DNA of 64,000 nt from Chromobacterium sinusclupearum. GTDB taxonomy: Bacteria; Pseudomonadota; Gammaproteobacteria; Burkholderiales; Chromobacteriaceae. Every line of letters starts with the position of its first letter. Within the stretch, counting starts at the first letter, position 1. The notes beneath the pieces were generated by a model. It was not told the origin of the DNA. It searched no databases and saw only the letters and a list, made by a program, of their open reading frames with translations. The translations under genes and the position numbers were made by a program. The stretch covers positions 80,507 to 144,506 of the forward strand of contig NZ_PPTF01000098.1 of assembly GCF_002902845.1 (NCBI RefSeq). Reading direction: 5' to 3'. Positions 18,025-27,318 of the stretch are shown here, piece after piece.

Positions 18025-19383
18025 TTACTTGCCAATACAAAAGCGGGAGAAGATCACACCCAAGAGGTCATCGGCGGAGAAAGCACCGGTAATCTCGGAC
18101 AAGGCGTTTTGCGCCATGCGCAGTTCTTCGGCGAAGATTTCCACCTGTTCCCAGTCCGCTTCGGCCTGCTCCAGGTGGTCGGCGGCGCGGGCGATGGCGT
18201 CCAGGTGGCGCTGGCGGGCCAGGAACACGCCTTCGTCGGCGCCGCTGAAGCCTATCATTTCCAGCAGCTTGGCCTTGAGCAGGTCCACGCCCTGATGCGT
18301 CTTGGCGGACAGGCGCACCAGCGGGTGGCCGTCTTCGTCGGCGATGCCGGCCGGCTCCTCGGTCAGGTCCACCTTGTTGAAGACGTGCACGCGCGGCAGG
18401 CCGGCCGGGATGCGCGCCAGGATGGCTTGCACCTCTTCGGTCAGGCCGTGGCGGCTATCGGTCAGCACCAGCGCCAGGTCGGCGCGCTCCACCGCCTGCC
18501 AGGTGCGCTCGATGCCTATCTTCTCCACCACGTCGTCGGTTTCGCGCAGGCCGGCGGTGTCGATGATGTGCACCGGCACGCCGTCGATGACGATTTCCTC
18601 GCGCACCGTGTCGCGGGTGGTGCCGGCGATATCGGTGACGATGGCGATGTCGTCGCCGGCCAGCGCGTTCATCAGGCTGGACTTGCCGACATTGGGCTGG
18701 CCCACCAGCACCACGTGCATGCCCTCGCGCAGGATGGCGCCCTGCTTGGCGGTGGCCTGCACGTCCACCAGGGTGGCCCGCAAGCGGCGCAGGCGGCCGA
18801 TCGCATCGGCCTGCTTGAGGAAATCGATCTCTTCTTCCGGGAAGTCCAGCGTGGCTTCCACCAGCATGCGCAGATTGATCAGCTCGTCCACCAGGCCGTG
18901 CACCTGGCGCGAGAACGCGCCCTTCAACGACTTCAGCGCGCTGCGGGCCGCAGTTTCGCTGCTGGCGTCGATCAGGTCCGCTACGCTTTCGGCCTGCGCC
19001 AGGTCCAGCTTGTCGTTGAGGAAGGCCCGCTTGGTGAATTCGCCCGGCTCCGCCAGCCGCGCGCCCAGCTCCACGCAGCGCGCCAGCAGCATCTTCATCA
19101 CCACAGGCCCGCCGTGGCCCTGCAGCTCCAGCACGTCTTCGCCGGTGAAGCTGTTGGGGCCGGGGAAGAACAGCAGCAGGCCGTTATCGATGGCCTGGCC
19201 CTGCGCATCATAAAAGTCCGTATACGTGGCGTAGCGGGGCTTGGGCGTCTTGCCCTGGGAGATGGCCTGCGCAAACGGCAGCAAGTCCTTGCCGGAGACG
19301 CGGATCACGCCGACGCCGCCGCGGCCGGGGGCGGTGGCGATGGCGCAGATGGTGGCGGGGGTGTAACTGAGGTTCATTGCCAT
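18025..19383 (-). CDS. mnmE: tRNA uridine-5-carboxymethylaminomethyl GTPase
   Basis: Partner of MnmG in forming (c)mnm5U34 on tRNAs, 452 residues, full length. The folate-binding N-terminal domain is followed by an inserted G domain with GQPNVGKSSLMNALAG (G1), DIAGTTRD (G2) and DTAGLRE (G3). The protein ends in FCIGK, whose cysteine is the conserved catalytic-site residue of MnmE. It lies in the classical position downstream of yidC, but a repeat and a terminator separate them, so it probably has its own promoter. Confidence 0.97.
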   Translation of the reverse strand: MAMNLSYTPATICAIATAPGRGGVGVIRVSGKDLLPFAQAISQGKTPKPRYATYTDFYDAQGQAIDNGLLLFFPGPNSFTGEDVLELQGHGGPVVMKMLLARCVELGARLAEPGEFTKRAFLNDKLDLAQAESVADLIDASSETAARSALKSLKGAFSRQVHGLVDELINLRMLVEATLDFPEEEIDFLKQADAIGRLRRLRATLVDVQATAKQGAILREGMHVVLVGQPNVGKSSLMNALAGDDIAIVTDIAGTTRDTVREEIVIDGVPVHIIDTAGLRETDDVVEKIGIERTWQAVERADLALVLTDSRHGLTEEVQAILARIPAGLPRVHVFNKVDLTEEPAGIADEDGHPLVRLSAKTHQGVDLLKAKLLEMIGFSGADEGVFLARQRHLDAIARAADHLEQAEADWEQVEIFAEELRMAQNALSEITGAFSADDLLGVIFSRFCIGK

Positions 19384-19393
19384 TCCTTGGATT

Positions 19394-19512
19394 TTTAGCC
19401 ACGAAATCCACGAAAGGACACGAAAGAACGATCGCAGGCCGGAAGCCGTCCCTGCGCCGCCTCGGAGGCGATTCGCGTTCGTGTTCTTTCGTGGGGTTCG
19501 TGGCGAATTGTT
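19394..19512. repeat. long inverted repeat between yidC and mnmE
   Basis: TTTAGCCACGAAATCCACGA with the following bases (19394-19431) is mirrored by the TTCGTGTTCTTTCGTGG...TTCGTGGCGAA segment (19480-19506) with a few mismatches. The GC-rich spacer is about 50 bp. This CCACGAA/TTCGTGG unit is the kind of dispersed intergenic repeat common in GC-rich Proteobacteria. Confidence 0.7.
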
Positions 19513-19541
19513 TTGAGATCTTTTCCCAGATTATCCAGCAA

Positions 19542-19566
19542 AAAACCCGGCCAGGGGCCGGGTTTG
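19542..19566 (-). terminator. terminator of the rpmH-rnpA-yidD-yidC operon
   Basis: 10-bp stem AAACCCGGCC (19543-19552) and GGCCGGGTTT (19556-19565) with a 3-nt loop. On the minus strand the stem is followed by a T-run, 20 bp after the yidC stop. Confidence 0.9.
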
Positions 19567-19586
19567 TTCAGCAATGCCAGCGGCGC

Positions 19587-21221
19587 TTAGGACTGCAGCG
19601 CGGCCTTGTTGCTCTTTTCGATCTGCTTGTTGATGAACCACTGCTGCGCAATGGACAGCACGTTGTTCACCACGTAGTACAGCACCAAGCCGGCCGGGAA
19701 GAAGAAGAACAGCGCGGAGAAAGCCAGCGGCATGATCTTCATCATCTTCGCCTGCATCGGGTCAGCCGGCGGCGGGTTCAGGAAGGTCTGCAGGAACATC
19801 GTGGCCGCCATGATGGCCGGCAGGATGAAGTACGGGTCCGGGCGGGCCAGGTCGGTGTACCACAGCACCCACGGCGCTTCGCGCAGCTCCACGGAAGCCA
19901 GCAGCGACCAATACAGGCCGATGAACACCGGGATCTGGATCAGCATGGGCAAGCAGCCGCCCAGCGGATTCACCTTCTCGGACTTGTACATCTCCATCAC
20001 GGCCTGCTGGAACTTCATGCGGTCGTCGCCGTATTGCTCCTTCATCCGTTCCAGGCGCGGCGCCAGGGCCTTCATCTTGGCCATGGAGCGGTAGGACGCG
20101 GCGGTCAGCGGGTAGAACACGGCCTTCACGGTCAGCGTCAGCAGGATGATCGCCCAGCCCCAGTTGCTCACCAGCGCGTGCAGCTTCACCAGCAGCCAGA
20201 ACAGCGGCGAGGCGAAGATGTAGAAGATGCCGAAGTCCTTGGCATACTCCATGCCGTCCGCTACCTTGGAGATGATGTCGTACTCTTCCGGGCCGGCAAA
20301 CAGCGGCACGCTCACGCTCAGGCTCTTGCCCGGAGCGATGACGGAATAGTCAACCAGCGCGGCGGCGGAGTTCAGGCCGTTGGTCTGGGTCAGCTCGAAG
20401 CGGCAGGACTTGTCGTCCTTGCACACGCTCTTGCCGTCCAGCGGCTGCAGAATCCAGGCGGACATGAAGTAATGCTGCACCATGGCCACCCAGCCGTCGG
20501 TGGTGGTCTTGGCGTAGTCGCCCTTGCCTTTGGCCAGATCGTCAAAGCTCACCTTCTGGAACTTGTGCTCGGAGGTGAACACGGCCGGGCCGGTGTAGGT
20601 GTGGGCAAAACGGCCTTCGCCTTCCGGCGCCTGGCTGTCGCGCAGCAGGCGGTAGTAAGCGGTAGGTGCAACCGGAGCGGCGCCGCCGTTCACGATGTCG
20701 TAACGCACGCCAATCTCGTAGCTGCCCTTGGTGAAGGTGTACACCTTGCTCACCTTGACGCCATTGGCGTCCGGCGCAGTCAGCTTCACTTCCAGCTTGT
20801 CGCCGGTCATTTCGTAGCTGGGCTTGTCGGCAGTGAAGACGGTTTTATGCGTCGGCAGGGCCGGGTTGCTGGCTGCGATCAGGCCGGTTTGCGCCACATA
20901 AGTGTGCTTGGCGTTGTCCTGGAACAGCTTGAACGGCTGGTTGCGGTCTTCGGCCTCGCCGTGCTTCAGCAGAGACAGCGAGCGCAGGTCGCCGCCCACG
21001 GTATCGATCTCGGCTTCAACCAGGTCGGTCTTGACGCGAATGCGCTGACCGTGGGTCAACTTGTTGGCATCGGCAGGCTGCGCGGCGCTGGAAGCGCCGG
21101 CCGCGGCCTCGGTCTTGGCCACTTGCTGTTGCGGGGTGTGCTTGGGCATGAAGAACTCATTCCACCCAAACAGGATGCCCACGGACAGTACAACAAAGAT
21201 AATCAGTCGCTTGGAATCCAT
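19587..21221 (-). CDS. yidC: membrane protein insertase
   Basis: Inner-membrane insertase of 544 residues, acting alone or with SecYEG. The N-terminal signal-anchor (RLIIFVVLSVGILFGWNEFF) is followed by a large periplasmic P1 domain and, from about residue 345, the conserved five-helix core with the cytoplasmic hairpin (APRLERMKEQYGDDRMKFQQAVMEMYKSE split over two helices) and GGCLPMLIQIPVFIGLYWSL. This is the Gram-negative architecture. It follows yidD by 18 bp. Confidence 0.97.
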   Translation of the reverse strand: MDSKRLIIFVVLSVGILFGWNEFFMPKHTPQQQVAKTEAAAGASSAAQPADANKLTHGQRIRVKTDLVEAEIDTVGGDLRSLSLLKHGEAEDRNQPFKLFQDNAKHTYVAQTGLIAASNPALPTHKTVFTADKPSYEMTGDKLEVKLTAPDANGVKVSKVYTFTKGSYEIGVRYDIVNGGAAPVAPTAYYRLLRDSQAPEGEGRFAHTYTGPAVFTSEHKFQKVSFDDLAKGKGDYAKTTTDGWVAMVQHYFMSAWILQPLDGKSVCKDDKSCRFELTQTNGLNSAAALVDYSVIAPGKSLSVSVPLFAGPEEYDIISKVADGMEYAKDFGIFYIFASPLFWLLVKLHALVSNWGWAIILLTLTVKAVFYPLTAASYRSMAKMKALAPRLERMKEQYGDDRMKFQQAVMEMYKSEKVNPLGGCLPMLIQIPVFIGLYWSLLASVELREAPWVLWYTDLARPDPYFILPAIMAATMFLQTFLNPPPADPMQAKMMKIMPLAFSALFFFFPAGLVLYYVVNNVLSIAQQWFINKQIEKSNKAALQS

Positions 21222-21239
21222 CTCTCGATACCGGAAAGT

Positions 21240-21449
21240 TCAGGGAACCGGGTCATAACCGCTGCCGCCCCAGGGATGGCAACGGCAGATGCGTCTGGCG
21301 GCCAGACAGCCGCCCTTCAGCGCGCCGTGTTTTCTCACCGCCTCGATCGCGTAGCTGGAACAGGTGGGCTGGAAGCGGCAACGCGGTGCCAGCCACGGGC
21401 TGATAGCCAGCTGGTAAAAGCGGATCAGGAGGATGAGGATGCGCGACAT
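21240..21449 (-). CDS. yidD: membrane protein insertion efficiency factor
   Basis: A 69-residue YidD with the family core IRFYQLAISPWLAPRCRFQPTCS split around the Pro-Thr-Cys-Ser motif, followed by SSYAIEAVRKHG and CHPWGGSGYDPVP. Overlaps the 3' end of rnpA by 25 bp, which suggests translational coupling. Known to assist YidC-dependent insertion. Confidence 0.95.
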   Translation of the reverse strand: MSRILILLIRFYQLAISPWLAPRCRFQPTCSSYAIEAVRKHGALKGGCLAARRICRCHPWGGSGYDPVP

Positions 21450-21787
21450 CGTGCCAGTTTAGCAAACAGAGCCGACAAAGCCGTGACGGCCTCGGCGCGC
21501 TGTTCGCGGGCAAACGCCGTCTTTGCTCGCACCACGTAGTCCACGCCGCCCAGCTCCTGCTGGTTCAGGCGGAACCACTCGCGCACGCAGCGCTTGATGT
21601 AATTTCGGCGCACCGCCCGCTTGGCCACCTTCTTGCCCACAACCAAACCCACGCGGGCATGGTCCAGGCCGTTGGGGCGGGCATACACCTGAAAGAACGC
21701 ATTGCTGCGTTGTTGCCGCAAACTAAAAACGGATGAGAACTCATCCGTTTTTAACAGCCGGTGCGCACGGCGAAAGCGGTAAGCCAC
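21425..21787 (-). CDS. rnpA: ribonuclease P protein component
   Basis: Protein subunit of RNase P, 120 residues, binding the 5' leader of pre-tRNA. Shows the RNR motif KRAVRRNYIKRCVREWF and the N-terminal FRRAHRLLKTDEFSSVF. It starts 7 bp after the rpmH stop, the usual arrangement. Confidence 0.96.
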   Translation of the reverse strand: MAYRFRRAHRLLKTDEFSSVFSLRQQRSNAFFQVYARPNGLDHARVGLVVGKKVAKRAVRRNYIKRCVREWFRLNQQELGGVDYVVRAKTAFAREQRAEAVTALSALFAKLARCRASSSS

Positions 21788-21793
21788 AAGGAC

Positions 21794-21928
21794 TTAGACG
21801 GCCAGCTTCTTGCGGCCCTTGGCGCGGCGAGCGGCGATGACAGCGCGGCCGCCACGGGTCTTCATGCGGACCAGGAAGCCGTGAGTGCGTTTGCGACGGG
21901 TATTGGAAGGCTGGTAAGTACGTTTCAT
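21794..21928 (-). CDS. rpmH: 50S ribosomal protein L34
   Basis: A 44-residue basic protein, MKRTYQPSNTRRKRTHGF at the start and GRAVIAARRAKGRKKLAV at the end, exactly the L34 pattern and length. AGGA lies upstream of the ATG. It heads the minus-strand operon, and the region before it is shared with dnaA. Confidence 0.98.
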   Translation of the reverse strand: MKRTYQPSNTRRKRTHGFLVRMKTRGGRAVIAARRAKGRKKLAV

Positions 21929-22259
21929 GATATGGGTTTCCTGTTTCGAAACGGAAATAAACGCGTGATTTGACTCGAAATCCGCAACTTTGTCAACGAG
22001 GAATTTTCTGCAGGCCTGTGGATAACTTTGCAAAAAAACGTTAGAATGTCGGGGTTTATCGCTGTCGACCGGCTGCACAACAAATGAACGCATCCAGGGC
22101 CCACAGGCCCGCCGCGTTTGCCACACCGCAGCCTGCCGGCCGCTTCATGCCGAACATCCGCTGCTTGCGCGCTGCCCTATCCGCGCCGCGAGCGGCCCAT
22201 CCCGCTGTTGCAAGCCGAGCGCGCTCAGCGGGTTTTTCGCTTTCACATGCGTGTATGTA
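21929..22259. other. dnaA-rpmH divergent region with a DnaA box
   Basis: A 331-bp spacer. A perfect DnaA box TGTGGATAA lies at 22017-22025, next to an A-tract (22032-22038). Only one clear box is visible, so this may be the dnaA autoregulatory site rather than a full oriC. The rest must carry the promoters of dnaA and rpmH. No gene seen. Confidence 0.6.
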
Positions 22260-23660
22260 ATGACCGAACTGGATCAATTCTGGCCTGCCTGCCTCGCCCG
22301 ACTGGAGGCCGAACTGTCTTCGCAACAGTTCAATACCTGGATCAAGCCGCTCAACGCCGAAGCCGGCGATGAAGGCATTGCGCTGTTCGCGCCCAACCGC
22401 TTCATCATGCAGTTCATCAAAGACCGTTTCCTCGCCCGCATTGAGGAACTGGCGGTGGAACTGATTGGCGAATGCCCGGTGGAGCTGCGTCTGGGCGCGC
22501 CTTCCGCCAGGCCGCTGCAGCCGGCTGCCAGCATCCAGCCCAAGGCCAAGGAGCCCAGCAAAACCGCGCCCAGCGCGCCGGCTGCGCCGTCCCCGGCCAA
22601 GCAGGCCGCGGTCAAGGCCATTGGCGGCAGCCATGAAAGCACGCGCCTCAACCCCTCCTTCACCTTCGATACGCTGGTGACGGGTAAGGGCAACCAGCTG
22701 GCGCGCGCCGCCGCCATGCAGATTGCGGAAAATCCGGGCGACCAGGCTTACAACCCGCTGTTTGTCTACGGCGGCGTGGGCCTGGGTAAGACTCACTTGA
22801 TCCAGGCCATCGGCAACCATGTGTTCCAAAAGAACCCGCAAGCCAAGATCCGCTACATCCACGCCGAACGCTACGTGGCCGACATCATGCGCGCCTACCA
22901 GCACAAGGCGTTTGACGAATTCAAGCGTTACTACCACTCGCTGGATCTGTTGCTGATTGACGACATCCAGTTCTTTGCCGGCAAAAACCGCACCCAGGAA
23001 GAATTCTTCTATGCCTTCAATGCGCTGATCGAGGGCGGCAAGCAAGTCATCATGACCTGCGACAGCTACCCCAAGCAGATTGAAGGGATGGAAGAGCGGC
23101 TGATTTCGCGCTTCTCCTGGGGCCTGACCGTGGAAATCCAGCCGCCGGAGCTGGAAATGCGCGTGGCCATTCTAATGAAGAAGGCGGAGGCGGACAGCAT
23201 CAAGCTGGAGCACAACGTGGCCTTCTTCATCGCCCAGAACGTGCGTTCCAACGTGCGCGAGCTGGAAGGCGCGCTCAAGCGCGTGGTGGCCTATGCCCGC
23301 TTCACCAACCAGAACATCACGCTGGAGCTGGTAAAGGAAGCGCTGAAGGACATCCTGGCCGCCGGCAACCGCCAGGTGACGGTGGACGCCATCCAGAAAA
23401 CGGTGGCGGAGTACTACAAGATCAAGCTGTCCGACATGCACAGCAAAAAGCGCAGCCGCGACATCGCCCGGCCGCGCCAGGTAGCCATGGCCCTGGCCAA
23501 GGAGCTCACCCAGCTGTCGCTGCCCAATATTGGCGATGCCTTTGGCGGCCGGGACCACACCACGGTGCTGCACGCCTGCAAAACCATTAATGAGATGCGC
23601 GAAAACGACGCCGACATCGCGCACGACTACGAAGCGCTGCTCGCGATGCTGCGCAATTAA
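22260..23660 (+). CDS. dnaA: chromosomal replication initiator protein
   Basis: AAA+ initiator of 466 residues. Domain I is MTELDQFWPACLARLEAEL. A variable Ala/Pro-rich linker spans about residues 80-130. Walker A GGVGLGKTH begins at residue 171 and Walker B is LLLIDDIQFF. The DNA-binding domain IV has the signature GGRDHTTVLHACKTI. The ATG at 22260 was chosen over the GTG at 22251 because it starts the conserved domain I. dnaA-dnaN-gyrB follow in order. Confidence 0.98.
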   Translation: MTELDQFWPACLARLEAELSSQQFNTWIKPLNAEAGDEGIALFAPNRFIMQFIKDRFLARIEELAVELIGECPVELRLGAPSARPLQPAASIQPKAKEPSKTAPSAPAAPSPAKQAAVKAIGGSHESTRLNPSFTFDTLVTGKGNQLARAAAMQIAENPGDQAYNPLFVYGGVGLGKTHLIQAIGNHVFQKNPQAKIRYIHAERYVADIMRAYQHKAFDEFKRYYHSLDLLLIDDIQFFAGKNRTQEEFFYAFNALIEGGKQVIMTCDSYPKQIEGMEERLISRFSWGLTVEIQPPELEMRVAILMKKAEADSIKLEHNVAFFIAQNVRSNVRELEGALKRVVAYARFTNQNITLELVKEALKDILAAGNRQVTVDAIQKTVAEYYKIKLSDMHSKKRSRDIARPRQVAMALAKELTQLSLPNIGDAFGGRDHTTVLHACKTINEMRENDADIAHDYEALLAMLRN

Positions 23661-23705
23661 TCGAACCATGAAACGACTCTTCACCATCTACTGGGAGCCC
23701 GCCAC

Positions 23706-24815
23706 ATGCTGATCCTGCAAGCCGAACGCGATGCCCTGCTCAAGCCCCTGCTGGCAGTTACCGGCATTGTCGAGCGTCGCCACACGCTGCCGATTCTGTC
23801 CAACGTCCTGATCGAGAAGAAGGGCGGACAGGTTGGATTCCTGGCCACCGACCTGGAAATCCAGATCACCACCGCCAGCAGCGACGAGCTGCCGGGCGAA
23901 GACTTCCGCCTCACCACCTCCGCCAAGAAGCTGCAGGACATCCTGCGCGCCATTCCGGGCAATACCACGGTGACGCTGGAGCAGCTGGACGGCGGCCGCC
24001 TCACCCTGAAGGCCGGCAAGAGCCGTTTCAACCTGCAAACCCTGCCGGCGGAAGACTTCCCGCTGCTGTCCGTGGGCACCGCCTCCGACGCCAGCTTCAG
24101 CCTGAGTCAGCGCGAACTCAAGCGCCTGATCTCCCAGGTGCAGTACGCCATGGCCGTGCAGGACATCCGCTACTACCTCAACGGCCTGCTGATGCAGACC
24201 GACGGCAACCAAGTGCGCCTGGTGGCCACCGACGGCCACCGCCTGGCCTTTGCCAGCGCCGACGTCACCGCCACCCTGCCCAAGGCCGAGGTGATCCTGC
24301 CGCGCAAGACCATCATCGAGCTGTACAAGCTGCTGCAAGACAGCGACGACGAAATCAAGATTGAAGTGCTGGCCAACCAGGTGCGCTTCAGCTTTGGCGC
24401 CACCGTCATCATCAGCAAGGTGGTGGACGGCAAGTTCCCGGACTACAACCGCGTCATCCCGCTGGACAACGACAAGATCTTCCTGATCGAACGCCTGGAA
24501 TTCCTGCACGCGCTGCAGCGCGCCGCCATTCTGGCCAACGAGAAGTTCCGCGGCGTGCGCCTGGTGCTGGCCCCCGGCAAGATGTCCATCCTGTGCACCA
24601 ACAGCGAACAGGAAGAAGCCGAAGAAGAACTGGAAATCGCCTTCCAAGGCGATGGCCTGGAGATTGGCTTCAACATCAACTACCTGCTGGACGTGCTGAC
24701 CAACCTGCCGGCGGAAACCCTGCAGCTGGCGTTTGGCGACTCCATCCGCAGCGCGTTGTTCACCATTCCGGATGTCAGCAACTTCAAGTACATCGTGATG
24801 CCGATGCGCATCTGA
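23706..24815 (+). CDS. dnaN: DNA polymerase III beta sliding clamp
   Basis: A 369-residue clamp with three repeated domains. It begins MLILQAERDALLKPLLAVTG and ends YIVMPMRI, the expected C-terminus. Internal marks include RRHTLPILSNVLIE and LVATDGHRLAFA. It lies 45 bp after dnaA, in the classical order. Confidence 0.98.
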   Translation: MLILQAERDALLKPLLAVTGIVERRHTLPILSNVLIEKKGGQVGFLATDLEIQITTASSDELPGEDFRLTTSAKKLQDILRAIPGNTTVTLEQLDGGRLTLKAGKSRFNLQTLPAEDFPLLSVGTASDASFSLSQRELKRLISQVQYAMAVQDIRYYLNGLLMQTDGNQVRLVATDGHRLAFASADVTATLPKAEVILPRKTIIELYKLLQDSDDEIKIEVLANQVRFSFGATVIISKVVDGKFPDYNRVIPLDNDKIFLIERLEFLHALQRAAILANEKFRGVRLVLAPGKMSILCTNSEQEEAEEELEIAFQGDGLEIGFNINYLLDVLTNLPAETLQLAFGDSIRSALFTIPDVSNFKYIVMPMRI

Positions 24816-24924
24816 CGCAGCAAACGGAGTCAGCGGGCGGCCTAGCGCCGCCTCCCGGATTTAAGAATGACCGGCCACGCAGCCTGTTTCACCCCGGCGG
24901 CGCGGCCATATGGAAAGTGTGAGT

Positions 24925-27315
24925 ATGAGCGAACAAGAATACGGCGCGGACAGTATCAAGGTGCTTAAAGGCCTGGATGCGGTGCGCAAGCGCCCCGGCA
25001 TGTATATTGGCGATACCTCCGATGGCACCGGCCTGCACCACATGGTGTTTGAAGTGCTGGACAACGCCATTGACGAAGCGCTGGCCGGCCATGCCGACAC
25101 CATCAAGGTCACCATCAATCCGGACAACTCCGTTTCCGTGGAAGACAACGGCCGCGGCATCCCCACCGACATCCACCCGGAAGAAGGACGCTCCGCGGCG
25201 GAAGTGATCATGACCATCCTGCACGCAGGCGGCAAGTTCGACAGCAACAGCTACAAGATCTCCGGCGGCCTGCACGGCGTGGGCGTATCCGTGGTCAACG
25301 CGCTGTCCGACTGGCTGAAGCTCAAGATCTGGCGCGACGGCAAGGTGCACGAGATGGAATTCCGCCGCGGCGACGCCGTGGCCCCGCTCACCGTCACCGG
25401 CCATACCAGCCACCGCGGCACGGAAGTGACCTTCTTTGCCAGCGTGGACACCTTCGGCCACATCGAATACCACTTCGACATCCTGGCCAAGCGCATCCGC
25501 GAACTGTCCTTCCTGAACCAGGGCGTGGGCATCCAGCTGCTGGACAAACGCACCGGCAAGGAAGAAAACTTCGCCTTCTCCGGCGGCGTGGCCGGCTTTG
25601 TGGAATACATGAACCGCAACAAGAACGTGCTGCACCCCAAGGTGTTTTACGGTTTTGGCGAAAAAGACGGCATGAGCGTGGAAGTGGCCATGCAGTGGAA
25701 CGACTCCTATCAAGAGAACGTCCAGTGCTTCACCAACAACATCCCCCAGCGCGACGGCGGCACCCACATGACCGCGCTGCGCCAGGTGATGACCCGCACG
25801 CTGAACCAGTTTATCGAAGAGAGCGAAGTGGCCAAGAAGGCCAAGGTGGACACCACCGGCGACGACATGCGCGAAGGCCTCACCTGCGTGCTGTCGGTCA
25901 AGCTGCCGGACCCCAAGTTCTCCAGCCAGACCAAAGACAAACTGGTATCCGGCGAAATCGGCCCGGTAGTGAACGAAGTGATCAGCGAAGCACTGAAAAC
26001 CTACCTGCTGGAAAACCCCAACGACGCCAAGATCATCTGCGGCAAGATTGTGGAAGCCGCCCGCGCCCGCGAAGCCGCGCGCAAGGCCCGCGAAATCACC
26101 CGCCGCAAAGGCGTGATGGACGGCCTGGGCCTGCCCGGCAAGCTGGCGGACTGCCAGGAAAAAGACCCCAGCCTGTGCGAACTGTACCTGGTGGAGGGTG
26201 ACTCCGCCGGCGGCTCCGCCAAGCAAGGCCGCGACCGCAAGTTCCAGGCCATCCTGCCGCTGAAGGGCAAGATCCTCAACGTGGAACGCGCCCGCTTCGA
26301 CAAGATGCTGCAAAGCCAGGAAGTGGCCACCCTGATCACCGCCATGGGCTGCGGCATCGGCAAGGACGAATACAACCCGGACAAGCTGCGCTACCACCGC
26401 ATCATCATCATGACCGACGCCGACGTGGACGGCGCGCACATCCGCACCCTGCTGCTCACCTTCTTCTACCGCCAGATGACCGAGCTGGTAGAACGCGGCC
26501 ACATCTACATCGCCCAGCCGCCGCTGTACAAGGCCAAGCACGGCAAGCAGGAACGCTATCTGAAAGACGACGGCGAACTCAACCAATACCTGCTGCAGCT
26601 GGCGCTGGAAAAAGCCGAGCTAGTCCCGGCCGAGGGCGCCGCCCCGCTGTCCGGCGAAACCCTGGGCGAAATCGCCCGCCAGTTCCTGCTGGCCCGCGCG
26701 GTGATGGAACGCGAAAGCCGCGTGATCGACCCGCTGGTGCTGGAAGCCATGCTCAAAACCGGCCCGCTGTCGCTGGAAAGCCAGCAACAGGCCGACCACA
26801 CCGTGGCGGAGCTCTCCAAGCACCTGCCGGCCGAAACCATAGACCTGCAACTGCTGCGCGACGAAAAGAACGACGGCCACCTGATCAAGATCATCCGCAA
26901 ACTGCACGGCAACGTGCTGGTGACGGTGCTGGACCAAAACTTCCTGGACAGCGGCGACTACGCAGAGCTGAAGAAAACCGGCAGCCTGCTGGGCGGCCTG
27001 CTGCGCGAAGGCGCCCACGTCAAACGCGGCGAAACCGTCAAGCCGGTAAACGAGTTCGGCGAAGCGCTGGACTGGCTGCTGGCCGAAGTGAAAAAGGGCA
27101 TGAACATCCAGCGCTACAAAGGCCTGGGCGAGATGAACCCGGAACAGCTGTGGGAAACCACCATGGACCCAGCCGTGCGCCGCCTGCTCAAGGTACGCAT
27201 CGAAGACGTGATGGGCGCGGACGACGTGTTCACCACCCTGATGGGCGACGAGGTGGAGCCACGCAGGCAGTTCATCGAAGGCAATGCGCTGATTGCGCGG
27301 AATATTGATGTTTGA
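24925..27315 (+). CDS. gyrB: DNA gyrase subunit B (3' end is the transposon attachment site)
   Basis: ATPase subunit of gyrase, 796 residues. GHKL ATP site: FEVLDNAIDEALAGHAD and EDNGRGIPTDIH. TOPRIM domain: EGDSAGGSAKQGRDR and IIIMTDADVDGAHI. It carries the long insertion typical of proteobacterial GyrB. GGAAAG lies eight bases before the ATG at 24925; an ATG at 24910 is the alternative. The stop codon TGA at 27313-27315 overlaps the 5-bp target duplication of the Tn7-like element, so the coding sequence is preserved to the last base. Confidence 0.97.
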   Translation: MSEQEYGADSIKVLKGLDAVRKRPGMYIGDTSDGTGLHHMVFEVLDNAIDEALAGHADTIKVTINPDNSVSVEDNGRGIPTDIHPEEGRSAAEVIMTILHAGGKFDSNSYKISGGLHGVGVSVVNALSDWLKLKIWRDGKVHEMEFRRGDAVAPLTVTGHTSHRGTEVTFFASVDTFGHIEYHFDILAKRIRELSFLNQGVGIQLLDKRTGKEENFAFSGGVAGFVEYMNRNKNVLHPKVFYGFGEKDGMSVEVAMQWNDSYQENVQCFTNNIPQRDGGTHMTALRQVMTRTLNQFIEESEVAKKAKVDTTGDDMREGLTCVLSVKLPDPKFSSQTKDKLVSGEIGPVVNEVISEALKTYLLENPNDAKIICGKIVEAARAREAARKAREITRRKGVMDGLGLPGKLADCQEKDPSLCELYLVEGDSAGGSAKQGRDRKFQAILPLKGKILNVERARFDKMLQSQEVATLITAMGCGIGKDEYNPDKLRYHRIIIMTDADVDGAHIRTLLLTFFYRQMTELVERGHIYIAQPPLYKAKHGKQERYLKDDGELNQYLLQLALEKAELVPAEGAAPLSGETLGEIARQFLLARAVMERESRVIDPLVLEAMLKTGPLSLESQQQADHTVAELSKHLPAETIDLQLLRDEKNDGHLIKIIRKLHGNVLVTVLDQNFLDSGDYAELKKTGSLLGGLLREGAHVKRGETVKPVNEFGEALDWLLAEVKKGMNIQRYKGLGEMNPEQLWETTMDPAVRRLLKVRIEDVMGADDVFTTLMGDEVEPRRQFIEGNALIARNIDV

Positions 27316-27318
27316 TTC
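27314..27318. repeat. 5-bp target-site duplication, gyrB side
   Basis: GATTC directly before the TGTAGGGTGACA end and again directly after the opposite end (45242-45246). A 5-bp duplication is the hallmark of Tn7-family insertion. It starts inside the gyrB stop codon. Confidence 0.93.

Noticed and set aside
17048..18295. Plus-strand frame with repeated PTGRSAALRHGQQQWSARPG-type units
   Set aside because: The protein repeats are just the translation of the 129-bp DNA repeats; open frames occur on both strands and none has start signals.
18109..19398. 429-residue plus-strand frame opposite mnmE
   Set aside because: Shadow frame of mnmE; mnmE motifs on the other strand are unambiguous.
19377..21539. 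720-residue plus-strand frame opposite yidC and yidD
   Set aside because: Mirror frame of three well-known genes, Gln/His-rich, no domain.
21929..22259. Complete oriC
   Set aside because: Only one perfect DnaA box was found and no clear unwinding region with repeats; kept as a DnaA-box region only.
24889..26586. 565-residue minus-strand open frame opposite gyrB
   Set aside because: Its composition (His/Val/Phe-rich) is that of a mirror frame of a conserved high-GC gene; no domain or ribosome-binding site.
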